Assembly: GCF_013280595.1 (NCBI RefSeq)
Contig: NZ_JAAATY010000044.1
Span: 1-64,000 of the forward strand
DNA: 64,000 bases
Direction of reading: 5' to 3'
Origin: Kibdelosporangium persicum
Lineage (GTDB): Bacteria > Actinomycetota > Actinomycetes > Mycobacteriales > Pseudonocardiaceae
Shown here one piece after another: positions 7,114 through 15,502 of this stretch. Every line of letters begins with the position of its first letter. Positions within the stretch are counted from its first letter, which is position 1. Under the pieces are notes generated by a model. The model ran no database searches, was not told the DNA's origin, and worked only from the letters and a program-made list of their open reading frames with translations. Position numbers and translations under genes: made by a program.

Positions 7114-8457
7114 GTGAACGTCCTTGAACAGGTCAAGCAGTCGCCGATGAGCCGCGCCCAGGTCAGGGCGGTCGCACTTTGTCTCGTGATGAACCTGGTG
7201 GACGGGTTCGACCTCCTGGTCACCTCCTTCGTCGGGCCGGCGATCACCCGTGAGTGGGGCCTGTCCCCGTCGGCGGTGGGAGTGCTGCTCAGCGGCGGCC
7301 TGGCCGGGATGGCCTTCGGGGCACTCTTCCTGGCTCCGCTCGCCGACCGCGTCGGGCGCCGCCGGCTCACCCTCGGCTGTCTGGCGTTGGCGTCGCTGGG
7401 AATGCTCGCGGCATCCGTCGCACAGGACTTCGGGCAGCTCGTCGCGTGCCGGGTGGTCACGGGCGCGGCGGTGGGCGCGATGGCGGCGAGCCTGCCGGTC
7501 CTCACCTCCGAATACGCGAACAACCGGCGCAGGGGACTGGCCGTCGCGCTGATCACGACGGGGTACGGCCTGGGCTCGGTGATCGCCGGTATCGCGACGA
7601 GCCTGCTCGTGGGCCCGCTCGGCTGGCGATCGGTTTTTGTGTTCGGAGGTGCCGTGACCGCCGTCCTCTTCGTGATCGGACTGCGGTTCCTGCCCGAGTC
7701 GATGGACTATCTCGTGGCACGCCGTCCCCACGACGCGCTGGCCCGGTTCAACCGCATCCTCGTCTCGATCGGCCGCGCGCCGGTCGACGAGCTGCCCGAG
7801 ACGGCGTCGGCGTCGCGCAAGGTGGCGCTCGAATCGCTGTTCCGCCGAGGCAACGCTGTCCGGACGGTACTGGTCTGGGTGGCGTTCACCGCGGCGCAGA
7901 TGATGTTCTACTTCGCGAGCTCGTGGACGCCGAGCCTGCTGCTGCAGGCCGGGATGTCCAACCAGCAAGGCATCAGCGGCGGCGTGCTGTTCAGTCTCGG
8001 CGGTGTCACCGGCGCGGTGTTGCTGGGGATTCTGGTGTCCCGTGTGGAGCCACGCCGGCTGACCGCGGCCTATTTCGGCATCGCGGCACTCGTGCTCGTG
8101 CTGTTCTCGCTGTCGCTCGGGACCCTGGCCACCGCGTTGGTCGTGGCGGTGCTCGTCGGTCTGTTCCTCAACGGCTCGGTGTCCGGGATCAACGTCATCG
8201 TCCCGTCCATCTACCCGGCCGAGGCCCGCGCGACGGCGCTCGGCATGGCTGTCGCCGTGAGCCGGCTCGGTGCCGTGCTGGCGCCCCTGCTCGCCGGCTT
8301 CCTGCTGGAGGCCGGCTGGGCGCCGGGATCGATGTTCCGGATCTTCGCGATACCCGGCCTGATCGGCGCGCTGGCGACGATTCTCCTCGTCCGGTACGCG
8401 CGTGCGCCCCGGGTCGCGGGGATTGCGTCCGAGCCCAGGGCCGTCGAGGGTGTTTGA
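7114..8457 (+). CDS. MFS transporter, aromatic acid:H+ symporter type
   Basis: This is a 447-residue 12-helix major facilitator of the aromatic-acid/H+ symporter (PcaK-like) type. TM1 carries the DGFD motif (LVDGFDLLVTSF) required in that family, and loop 2-3 has ADRVGRRR. GTG at 7114 with GAGG at 6-bp spacing is preferred over an upstream in-frame ATG at 7021, which would add 31 hydrophilic residues and start immediately after the operator. It opens the operon that continues with the second hydrolase, flavin hydroxylase and HyuAB. It probably imports the aromatic substrate. Confidence 0.88.
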   Translation: MNVLEQVKQSPMSRAQVRAVALCLVMNLVDGFDLLVTSFVGPAITREWGLSPSAVGVLLSGGLAGMAFGALFLAPLADRVGRRRLTLGCLALASLGMLAASVAQDFGQLVACRVVTGAAVGAMAASLPVLTSEYANNRRRGLAVALITTGYGLGSVIAGIATSLLVGPLGWRSVFVFGGAVTAVLFVIGLRFLPESMDYLVARRPHDALARFNRILVSIGRAPVDELPETASASRKVALESLFRRGNAVRTVLVWVAFTAAQMMFYFASSWTPSLLLQAGMSNQQGISGGVLFSLGGVTGAVLLGILVSRVEPRRLTAAYFGIAALVLVLFSLSLGTLATALVVAVLVGLFLNGSVSGINVIVPSIYPAEARATALGMAVAVSRLGAVLAPLLAGFLLEAGWAPGSMFRIFAIPGLIGALATILLVRYARAPRVAGIASEPRAVEGV

Positions 8458-8504
8458 CTCCAAGGGCCCGGGACTCGCGCGCGATCCACACCAGGAGGCA
8501 GCAG

Positions 8505-9296
8505 GTGCAGGCCACATCGGACGGTGCCGCCAAGACACGGGCGGCGATCGGGCGGAACCCCGTTCTCGTGCTGCTGCACGGCGGCGGGCCGGGCGTCGAC
8601 GCCGAGAGCAACTGGGCGACGGTACGCTCCCGGTTCTCGGCCGAGTTCCGCTGCCTTGCTCCCGACCTTCTCGGCTTCGGCACGCAGGTCGTCGAGCGCG
8701 GGCCGCGCGGGCCGCACGCGTGGGCACAGGCCCGTGCACGGCAGATCCTGGACCTGCTCGATCACCATGGCCTGGACCGTGTGCACCTCGTCGGCAACTC
8801 GGCCGCGGGCGGCGCCGCGGCGCTGGCTCTCATGGCCGCGGCGCCAGACCGGATCGACCGCGCGGTCGTCATGGGCGGGGCGGGCACTGGACCGCTGCCG
8901 CCCGCTGTTCCCTTCTACGACGAGCCGACGAAGCAGTCCATGCGCACCACCCTTGGCCGTCTGGTCGCGGACGAGAGTTCCCACCGCGAACTCCTCGACG
9001 ACCTCGCTGACCTCCGGCTGGCACAGGCCCTGCGTCCCGGCGCCGAGGCCGCCTTCCGGTCGATGTTCGCCGACGTGCCCGACGGGCCGCCTCCGGTCGA
9101 TCCCACCAGGATCACCTGCCCGGTCCTCGTCCTGCACGGGGAACGCGACCGGGTCTCGCCGGTGGAGGTCTCCCGGCGTCTCGCCGGCACTCTGCCCCAT
9201 GGCCGTCTCGAGGTCGTGGCGGGAGCCGGGCACTGGATCCACGTCGACCGGCCGGACGAGTTCTGCAGCCTGGTAGGGGAGTTCCTGACCGCATGA
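8505..9296 (+). CDS. Alpha/beta hydrolase, second C-C hydrolase-like enzyme
   Basis: This is a 263-residue hydrolase with HGGGPGVDAESNW (25-37), nucleophile S99 in GNSAAG, acid D215 in GERDRVS and base H243 in GAGHWIHVD. The HGGGPG motif places it near the meta-cleavage product hydrolases, so the locus has two such enzymes with divergent sequences. GTG at 8505 is preceded by AGGAGG at 6-bp spacing. Its end overlaps the hydroxylase start by 4 bp (ATGA), implying translational coupling. It may act on a different ring-fission intermediate or an ester (inference). Confidence 0.85.
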   Translation: MQATSDGAAKTRAAIGRNPVLVLLHGGGPGVDAESNWATVRSRFSAEFRCLAPDLLGFGTQVVERGPRGPHAWAQARARQILDLLDHHGLDRVHLVGNSAAGGAAALALMAAAPDRIDRAVVMGGAGTGPLPPAVPFYDEPTKQSMRTTLGRLVADESSHRELLDDLADLRLAQALRPGAEAAFRSMFADVPDGPPPVDPTRITCPVLVLHGERDRVSPVEVSRRLAGTLPHGRLEVVAGAGHWIHVDRPDEFCSLVGEFLTA

Positions 9297-10915
9297 CCGA
9301 GCACACCAGCAGCCAAGCCGGCGTCCTGATCGTCGGCGCCGGTCCCACCGGACTGACCCTCGCCATCGACCTCGCCCAGCGCGGCGTGGCGTGCCACGTC
9401 GTGGAGGCGACCGGGAAGCGGGCCGTCAACCCCCGCTGCAACACCACCTCCGCCCGATCGATGGAGATCTTCCGCAGGCTCGGGATCGCCGGTGACATCC
9501 GGCGGGCCGGGCTGCCCGAGGACTACCCCACGTCGATCCAGTACCGGACGACCCTGCGCGGCGAGGAGATCTTCCGTATCGACCTGCCGTCGTCCGGGGA
9601 CGTGCTGGCCGGAGCCGGCCGGGACGACTGGCCCACGCCGGAGCCGCAGCACCGGATCTCGCAGCTGTACCTGGAACCCATTCTGGAGCGGCACGCGAAC
9701 GCACTGCCCGGCCTGAGCATCGAGCGTGGTACCCGGCTGGTCGCGTTGCGGCAGCACGAAGATCACGTCGAGGCGGTCGTGGAGACCGAAGGCACCCGGC
9801 GCACCCTGCACTGTGCCTACGTGATCGGCTGCGACGGCGCCCACAGCGCCGTCCGCCGCCAGCTGGGCATCCGCTACCAGGGCGTCGACGCGATCCAGCG
9901 GTTCGTGTCGACCTTCGTCCGCTCGCCCGAGCTGGGGCGGCTGGCCGCCCGGGACCGGGCCTGGACGTACTGGACCTACGGCCGCCGGCTCGCCTCGTTG
10001 ATCGCCATCGACGGGGATTCGTTGTGGCTCAACCACGTCGCCTTCGCGCCCGACCACGACACCGAACGTGAGGACCCCGCGCGGCTGCTCCGGGAAGCGG
10101 TGGGTGGTCCCGTCGGCCACGAGGTGCTCGGCGTGGTGCGCTGGACCGGACGCCAGCTGGTCGCCGAGCGCTACCGGGACGGCCGGGTGTTCCTGGCCGG
10201 GGACGCCGCCCACATCTGGATTCCCGTCGGGGGATTCGGGATGAACGCCGGTATCCAGGACGCGGCGACGCTGGGCTGGATGCTCGCGGCGGTCCACCAC
10301 GGATGGGCCCCACCGGACCTGCTGGCGGCGTACGAAACGGAGCGCAAGCCGGTCGGCGAGCAGTTCGCCAGTGCGGTGGGCACGGCGGCACGCCAGTCCC
10401 TCGCGGACGTCTCACCGGACATCCACCTGCCCGGCCCGGAAGGCGCACGGGCCCGCGCCGAGCTCGCCGACCGGTTGGCCGTCACCGAGCCACACCGGTA
10501 CACACCCGACGGCTTCAGCTTCGGCTATCACTACGCGGCCTCGCCCCTCGTGGTCGGAGGTGAGGAGCAAGCGGCCATCACCATGGGCCGGTATCAGCAG
10601 CGAGCGCAGGCGGGTTTCCGGCTGCCACATGCGTGGCTCGACGACGGCAGGTCGGTGCTCGACGTGCTCGGGCCCGGCTTCACCTTGCTGCGCACCGACT
10701 TGAGCGTCGACGTGGCGCCCTGGACCGACGCGGCCCGTGAGCTCGGAATTCCGCTGACCGTGGCCGACCTGCCTGGGCGGTGGCCCGGCCGCTATCCCAC
10801 CGGGCTGCTGCTTGTGCGCCCGGACCAGCACGTCGCCTGGATGGGCGGCGCGGACGCTCGTCCCGGCGAGCTGCTGCACACAGTCACCGGCCGTGTCACC
10901 GCCCAGCAGCGGTAG
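9293..10915 (+). CDS. Class A FAD-dependent aromatic monooxygenase
   Basis: This is a 540-residue flavoprotein hydroxylase of the phenol/3-hydroxyphenylpropionate hydroxylase type, which inserts one O2-derived oxygen into an activated ring using NAD(P)H. The FAD motifs are complete: GAGPTG near residue 15, CDGAHSAVR near 182 and GDAAHIWIPVGGFGMN near 303. A C-terminal thioredoxin-like extension, common in MhpA/PheA relatives, is suggested by the length. It overlaps the preceding hydrolase by 4 bp. It probably makes the catechol that the extradiol dioxygenase at 5352 cleaves (inference from context). Confidence 0.88.
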   Translation: MTEHTSSQAGVLIVGAGPTGLTLAIDLAQRGVACHVVEATGKRAVNPRCNTTSARSMEIFRRLGIAGDIRRAGLPEDYPTSIQYRTTLRGEEIFRIDLPSSGDVLAGAGRDDWPTPEPQHRISQLYLEPILERHANALPGLSIERGTRLVALRQHEDHVEAVVETEGTRRTLHCAYVIGCDGAHSAVRRQLGIRYQGVDAIQRFVSTFVRSPELGRLAARDRAWTYWTYGRRLASLIAIDGDSLWLNHVAFAPDHDTEREDPARLLREAVGGPVGHEVLGVVRWTGRQLVAERYRDGRVFLAGDAAHIWIPVGGFGMNAGIQDAATLGWMLAAVHHGWAPPDLLAAYETERKPVGEQFASAVGTAARQSLADVSPDIHLPGPEGARARAELADRLAVTEPHRYTPDGFSFGYHYAASPLVVGGEEQAAITMGRYQQRAQAGFRLPHAWLDDGRSVLDVLGPGFTLLRTDLSVDVAPWTDAARELGIPLTVADLPGRWPGRYPTGLLLVRPDQHVAWMGGADARPGELLHTVTGRVTAQQR

Positions 10916-10935
10916 AGATCACCAGGAGAACGCAC

Positions 10936-13038
10936 ATGCCATACGCACTGGGCATCGATGTGGGCGGCACGTTCACCGACGCGGTCGCCTCCGACGGGGC
11001 CGGCCGGATCGTGTCGGCCAAGACGCCGACGACCCCGCCGAACCGCGAGGCCGGCGTCATGCGCGCGATCGAGGACCTCGCCGCGGAGCTCGGCGTCGGC
11101 GTCGGCGAACTGCTCTCGCGGACCGACTACATCGCCCACGGCACGACCGCGTCGATCAACGCCCTCGTCCAGGGGACGGTGGCGGATGTCGGGCTGATCG
11201 CCACCAAGGGCCACCGGGACTCGATCTACATCATGAACGCCGAGGGCCGCACGCTCGGCCGGTCGGCCCACGAGATCCAGGACACGTTGCGGCAGCGCAA
11301 ACCCGCGCCGCTGATCCCGAAGTACCGGGCGCTCGAGGTCACCGAGCGGATCGACCACGCCGGGAAGATCCTGGTCCCCCTGGACGAGGACGAGGTCCGT
11401 CGAGTGGCACAGTCCCTTGTGGACCAGGGGGTCGAGGCGATCGCCGTCTGTCTGTTGTGGTCGTTCAAGAACGGCGTCCACGAGCGGCGCGTCCGCGAGC
11501 TGATCCACGAGATCGCCCCGGACCTGTACGTCACGCTCTCCAGCGAGGTCAGCCCGCGCATCCGCGAGTTCGCGCGGACCTCGACGACGATCATGAACGC
11601 TCAGGTGGGGCCCCGGTTGCGCACCTACCTGCTGCCGTTGCAGGAGCAGCTGGAGCGGAGCGGGCTCAAGGGACCTCTGCTCGTCATGCAGAGCGAAGGC
11701 GGCACCATCACGGCCGACCGGGCTCCGGAGCACGCCATCACCACTGTGGGGTCTGTGCTGTCCGGCGGCGTCATCGGCGGCATGCGCCTGGCGGAGCAGC
11801 TCGGGCACCGCAACGTCATCACGACCGATGTCGGCGGCACGACGTTCCTGGCGGGGCTGATCGTCGACGGGGAGCCGGTGATGGCGCCGGGCTCGATCGT
11901 CAACCAGTTCCCGATCAACGCGGCGACCATTCGCGTGCACACCATCGGTTCCGGCGGCGGCGCCCTCGCCTCGGTGGACGCGGGCGGCAACCTGCGACTC
12001 GGCCCGCAGAGCGCCGAGGCCGTTCCCGGCCCCGCCTGCTACGGCAACGGCGGCACGCGGCCCACGAACACCGACGCCAACCTGGTGCTGGGCATCCTGA
12101 GCGAACGCGGGCTGCTCGGCGGCCGCAAGCCGCTGCGGATGGACCTCGCGCGGCAGGCGATTCGCGAGCACGTGGCCGAGCCGCTCGGCCTCACGGTCGA
12201 GCAAGCCGCCATCGCCATCCACGAGGTGCAGAACGCGCAGGCGGGAGACCTGCTGCGGCGGGCCGTCGTGCAGGCCGGCTACGACCCCCGCGACTTCGTC
12301 GCCTACGCCTTCGGCGGCGCCGGACCCGCGCACTGCGCCGGCTACTGCCACGACCTGGGCGTGAGTGAGGTCGTCGTGCCGCTCGGTCCGGTCGCTTCCG
12401 CCTTCTCTGCCTACGGGCTCGCGGCCTCGGACGTCGTGCTGAGCGCGGAGCTCTCCGATCCGTCCTCCTTCCCGGTCGACCCCACGGTGCTCGAATCCCA
12501 CTACGCGCGGCTGGAAGCCGACCTGCGGCGCGCGCTCGACCGGCAGAAGGTGAAGTTCCACGACGTGACGGTGCAGCGCGAGGTCGACCTGCGGTACTCG
12601 ATGCAGGTCACCGAGCTCGCGACGGCCGTTCCGGACACCGAGTTCACCGAGCACACCGGCGAGGAGATCCTTCAGCGCTTCGAGGAACAGTACGAGCGCA
12701 TCAACGGCAGCGGCGCCGGTTACCGCGAGGCAGGCGTGCAGGCGATCACCTACCGCGTGCGAGCCAAGGCCAGTCTCGGCTTCCCGGTCGCGCTGCCTGA
12801 GGTCGCACCGGCCGAGAGCCCTGACCCCGCGGAGGCGCTGCTCGGGGAACGCTCCGTCTGCCTCGACTCGCGGATCGGCTTCGTGCCGACCCCCGTCTAC
12901 GACTACGCCCGGCTCCGCGCGGGCCACGAACTCGTCGGACCGGCGATCGTCGACGTGCCGACCACGGTGGTCGTGGTCCCCGCCGGGGTCACCGGCCGTG
13001 TCGACCGTCTCGGCAATCTCGTGCTGCGCTACACGTGA
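10936..13038 (+). CDS. Hydantoinase A / acetone carboxylase beta-like ATPase subunit
   Basis: This is a 700-residue HyuA-family protein with the ASKHA-type nucleotide motif GIDVGGTFTD at the N-terminus and a second phosphate motif TTDVGGTTF near residue 295. Members activate substrates with ATP in hydantoinase, 5-oxoprolinase, acetone carboxylase and acetophenone carboxylase complexes. ATG at 10936 has AGGAG 7 bp upstream. It overlaps or nearly abuts hyuB downstream. Because the partner carries an acetone-carboxylase-gamma-like tail, a ketone carboxylase is more likely here than a hydantoinase (inference). Confidence 0.85.
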   Translation: MPYALGIDVGGTFTDAVASDGAGRIVSAKTPTTPPNREAGVMRAIEDLAAELGVGVGELLSRTDYIAHGTTASINALVQGTVADVGLIATKGHRDSIYIMNAEGRTLGRSAHEIQDTLRQRKPAPLIPKYRALEVTERIDHAGKILVPLDEDEVRRVAQSLVDQGVEAIAVCLLWSFKNGVHERRVRELIHEIAPDLYVTLSSEVSPRIREFARTSTTIMNAQVGPRLRTYLLPLQEQLERSGLKGPLLVMQSEGGTITADRAPEHAITTVGSVLSGGVIGGMRLAEQLGHRNVITTDVGGTTFLAGLIVDGEPVMAPGSIVNQFPINAATIRVHTIGSGGGALASVDAGGNLRLGPQSAEAVPGPACYGNGGTRPTNTDANLVLGILSERGLLGGRKPLRMDLARQAIREHVAEPLGLTVEQAAIAIHEVQNAQAGDLLRRAVVQAGYDPRDFVAYAFGGAGPAHCAGYCHDLGVSEVVVPLGPVASAFSAYGLAASDVVLSAELSDPSSFPVDPTVLESHYARLEADLRRALDRQKVKFHDVTVQREVDLRYSMQVTELATAVPDTEFTEHTGEEILQRFEEQYERINGSGAGYREAGVQAITYRVRAKASLGFPVALPEVAPAESPDPAEALLGERSVCLDSRIGFVPTPVYDYARLRAGHELVGPAIVDVPTTVVVVPAGVTGRVDRLGNLVLRYT

Positions 13039-13049
13039 GGACAGCTGCC

Positions 13050-15374
13050 ATGACTTCCAGGATTCCCGGGGCGGACGAGTTCACCAGCCGTCCCCTGCCG
13101 CGCGAGGAGCTGCTGCGGCAGATCTCGCCCGCCCTGCCGCTGCACCAGGTCGACGACGAGCGGCCCGGCCAGGTCGACGCCCTGACCTACGAGGTCGTCC
13201 GGCACCGGCTCTGGGCGATCACCCAGGAGATGGGGGAGACGCTGCGGCGGATGTCGGGTTCGCACGTCGTCACCGAGTCCAACGACTTCAACTTCTCCAT
13301 CTGCGACGAGCTCGGCGAGCAGGTCCAGGTCGGCACCTACAACGTCGGCCTGATCGGGTCCATGGACCTGGCCATCGTCTGGACGTTGCGCAACCGCGCC
13401 GACAACCCGGGCATCGCCGAGGGCGACATGTTCCTGTGCAACGACCCGTGGATCGGCGGCGGGCTGCACCAGAACGACGCCGCGATCCTGGCGCCGATCT
13501 TCCACGAGGGCAGGCTGTTCGGCTGGACGACGGCCATCGCCCACCAGGTCGACCTGGGCGGTCCCCGGCCGGGGTCCTTCAGCCCGTCGGCCCACGACGT
13601 GTTCGGCGAGGCCCTGCCCACGCCGCCGATCAAGGTCGTCCGGGGCGGGGTGTTGCAGCGTGACGTCGCCGACGCCTGGGTCCGGCGATCGAGGCTCCCG
13701 CACCTGGTCGGTCTCGACCTGCGCGCCAAGATCGCCGCGAACAAGAACGCCGCCGAGCAGATCCTCCGGCTCATCGCGAAGTACGGCGCCGGCACCGTCA
13801 AGCTCGTGATGCGCCGGATGATGGACGACGCCGAGCGCAGGCTGCGGGCGAAACTCGAGACACTGCCCGACGGGACCTGGTCCGCGGTGGGCTACCAGGA
13901 ACAGTCGCGAACCGGCGACCGTGGCCTGCACGCGATCAAGGTCGCGATGACCAAGCAGGCCGACCGGCTCGTCTTCGACTTCCGCGGCACGGCCGGGCAG
14001 ACCGGCATCATCAACTGCCCCTATCCGGGGTTGCGGGCCGGGATCGTGTTCACTGTGCTGCCGTTGCTGGCCGGGGACATCCCGTGGGCGGCGGGCGGCC
14101 TGATGCGCTGCTTCGAGATCATCACCGACGAGGACACCATCACCAACGCGTCCTTTCCCGCCGCGGTGGGAAAGGGACCCTTCGGGCCGGCGTGGGGAGC
14201 GGGCAACCTGGTCGCCGAGGTGATCGCCAAGATGCTGGACGCCGAACCCGATCACCGCGGGGACGTGCAGTCCATCTGCAACGGCACCACCGACCTCTGT
14301 GTGGTGTCCGGTGTGGACGTTCGCGGCGGAGGCGGCAAGGGGTTCGTGTCGCCCGTCTTCGACGTCATGGCAGGCGGTTACGGGGCGCAGGTGTACCACG
14401 ACGGCGTCGACACCGGCGGCCGCCTCATCATCCCCTCCGCGCGGGCGCCTGACGTCGAGATGACCGAGTACCTCTACCCGCTGGTCGCCTTGTGGCGCCG
14501 TGAGCAGACCGACTCCGGCGGGCCGGGGCGGCAGCGGGGCGGGATGAGCGGCTCGGTCTGCTACGTGCAGCACCCGGACCAGCAGGGGACGATGTCGCTG
14601 GTCGTGTCGGGAACCGGGAAGGTCGCGAACCAGAACGTCGGCCTGGCCGGTGGGTACCCGGGCAACTCCCAGCTCGATCTGGTGGTGCGCGGGATCGGCG
14701 TGCCCCAGCTCGCCGGCGCGACCGCCATTCCCACGGACCTGGACGAACTCGGCGGCGAGATCGAGGTGCTGCCGTGCGAGGGCGAGTCGGATCTCGGCCC
14801 GGGTGACGCGCTTTACCTGCACTGGCAGGCAGGCGGCGGGTATGGCGACCCGCTGCTGCGCCCGGCCGCGAGCGTGCGCGAAGACGTGCTGCAGGCCCGG
14901 GTTTCGGTGGAAGCCGCGCGGGAGGTCTATGGCGTGGTCCTGGGGCACGACGGCGAGGTCGACCTGGCCGCGACCGACGAGAAGCGCGAGCGGCTCCGGC
15001 TCCGGCGGGCCGCCGATGCCGGTCTGCCCGAGCCACGACCCACCTCGATCGGCGCGCCGGACCTGACCGGTGCCCGTCGGCTCGACGACAACCTTGCCGT
15101 CCTGGACTCGCCGGGAACTGGCACGGTGGTGTGTGTCCATTGCCGCACGCGGATCGGGCCGCTGGCCGGCGGCGCGTTCGTCGCGGCGCTGGCCCGCCGT
15201 GACTCCGCCCCGACCGAGGCAGGGCCGCACATCTGGCACGACCCGTCGGTCTACGTCGACGACTCTGTGGTGTTCCGCCAGCTGTTCTGTCCCGGCTGCC
15301 TGACCGCGGTGCACTCCCGGGTCGTCCCAGTCGGCCATCCGCTCCCGGACGACGACTACCGGACCTGGGCGTAA
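13050..15374 (+). CDS. Hydantoinase B / acetone carboxylase alpha-like subunit fused to a gamma-like zinc domain
   Basis: This is a 774-residue HyuB-family protein. The main body (about 1-660) has the NDPWIGGGLHQND and YGDPLLRP segments typical of the family. The last roughly 90 residues hold two CxxC pairs (CVHC and CPGC) in a segment resembling the separate gamma subunit of acetone carboxylases, here fused in frame. ATG at 13050 has TGAGGAC at good spacing; GTG at 13035 overlapping the hyuA stop is the alternative. With HyuA it forms the catalytic complex, possibly ATP-dependent carboxylation of a ketone released from the ring substrate. Confidence 0.82.
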   Translation: MTSRIPGADEFTSRPLPREELLRQISPALPLHQVDDERPGQVDALTYEVVRHRLWAITQEMGETLRRMSGSHVVTESNDFNFSICDELGEQVQVGTYNVGLIGSMDLAIVWTLRNRADNPGIAEGDMFLCNDPWIGGGLHQNDAAILAPIFHEGRLFGWTTAIAHQVDLGGPRPGSFSPSAHDVFGEALPTPPIKVVRGGVLQRDVADAWVRRSRLPHLVGLDLRAKIAANKNAAEQILRLIAKYGAGTVKLVMRRMMDDAERRLRAKLETLPDGTWSAVGYQEQSRTGDRGLHAIKVAMTKQADRLVFDFRGTAGQTGIINCPYPGLRAGIVFTVLPLLAGDIPWAAGGLMRCFEIITDEDTITNASFPAAVGKGPFGPAWGAGNLVAEVIAKMLDAEPDHRGDVQSICNGTTDLCVVSGVDVRGGGGKGFVSPVFDVMAGGYGAQVYHDGVDTGGRLIIPSARAPDVEMTEYLYPLVALWRREQTDSGGPGRQRGGMSGSVCYVQHPDQQGTMSLVVSGTGKVANQNVGLAGGYPGNSQLDLVVRGIGVPQLAGATAIPTDLDELGGEIEVLPCEGESDLGPGDALYLHWQAGGGYGDPLLRPAASVREDVLQARVSVEAAREVYGVVLGHDGEVDLAATDEKRERLRLRRAADAGLPEPRPTSIGAPDLTGARRLDDNLAVLDSPGTGTVVCVHCRTRIGPLAGGAFVAALARRDSAPTEAGPHIWHDPSVYVDDSVVFRQLFCPGCLTAVHSRVVPVGHPLPDDDYRTWA

Positions 15375-15406
15375 GGCGGAGTCAGGCACGCCGGAACCCG
15401 AGAAGG

Positions 15407-15471
15407 TAGAACGTTCGGTCTTGACAAGGCGGGAACCGGTCGCCATGCTGAGGCAAGGTAGAACGTTCGGT
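15407..15471. promoter_or_regulatory. Third promoter bracketed by paired TAGAACGTTCGGT operators
   Basis: TAGAACGTTCGGT (15407-15419) is followed by TTGACA (15421-15426), with a possible -10 CATGCT (15444-15449) after 17 bp. A second identical operator follows at 15459-15471. Operator-to-operator distance is 52 bp, as at 6236-6300. It drives the oxidoreductase at 15503. Confidence 0.75.
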
Positions 15472-15502
15472 ATCGCAGTTGTGTCGCCTGAAGGGGTACG
15501 GC

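Noticed and set aside
7081-8739. Minus-strand open frame over the MFS and second hydrolase genes
   Set aside because: Low-complexity Arg/His/Gln composition; overlaps two strongly supported genes with motifs and ribosome-binding sites.
10792-12927. Long open frame on the minus strand over hyuA (about 711 codons)
   Set aside because: It lies entirely antisense to a clear HyuA-family gene, has no recognisable domain, and its openness follows from high GC third positions.
13029-15446. Long minus-strand open frame over hyuB (about 805 codons)
   Set aside because: Antisense to the HyuB gene; composition is His/Arg/Asp-rich shadow sequence and it runs across the operator region.
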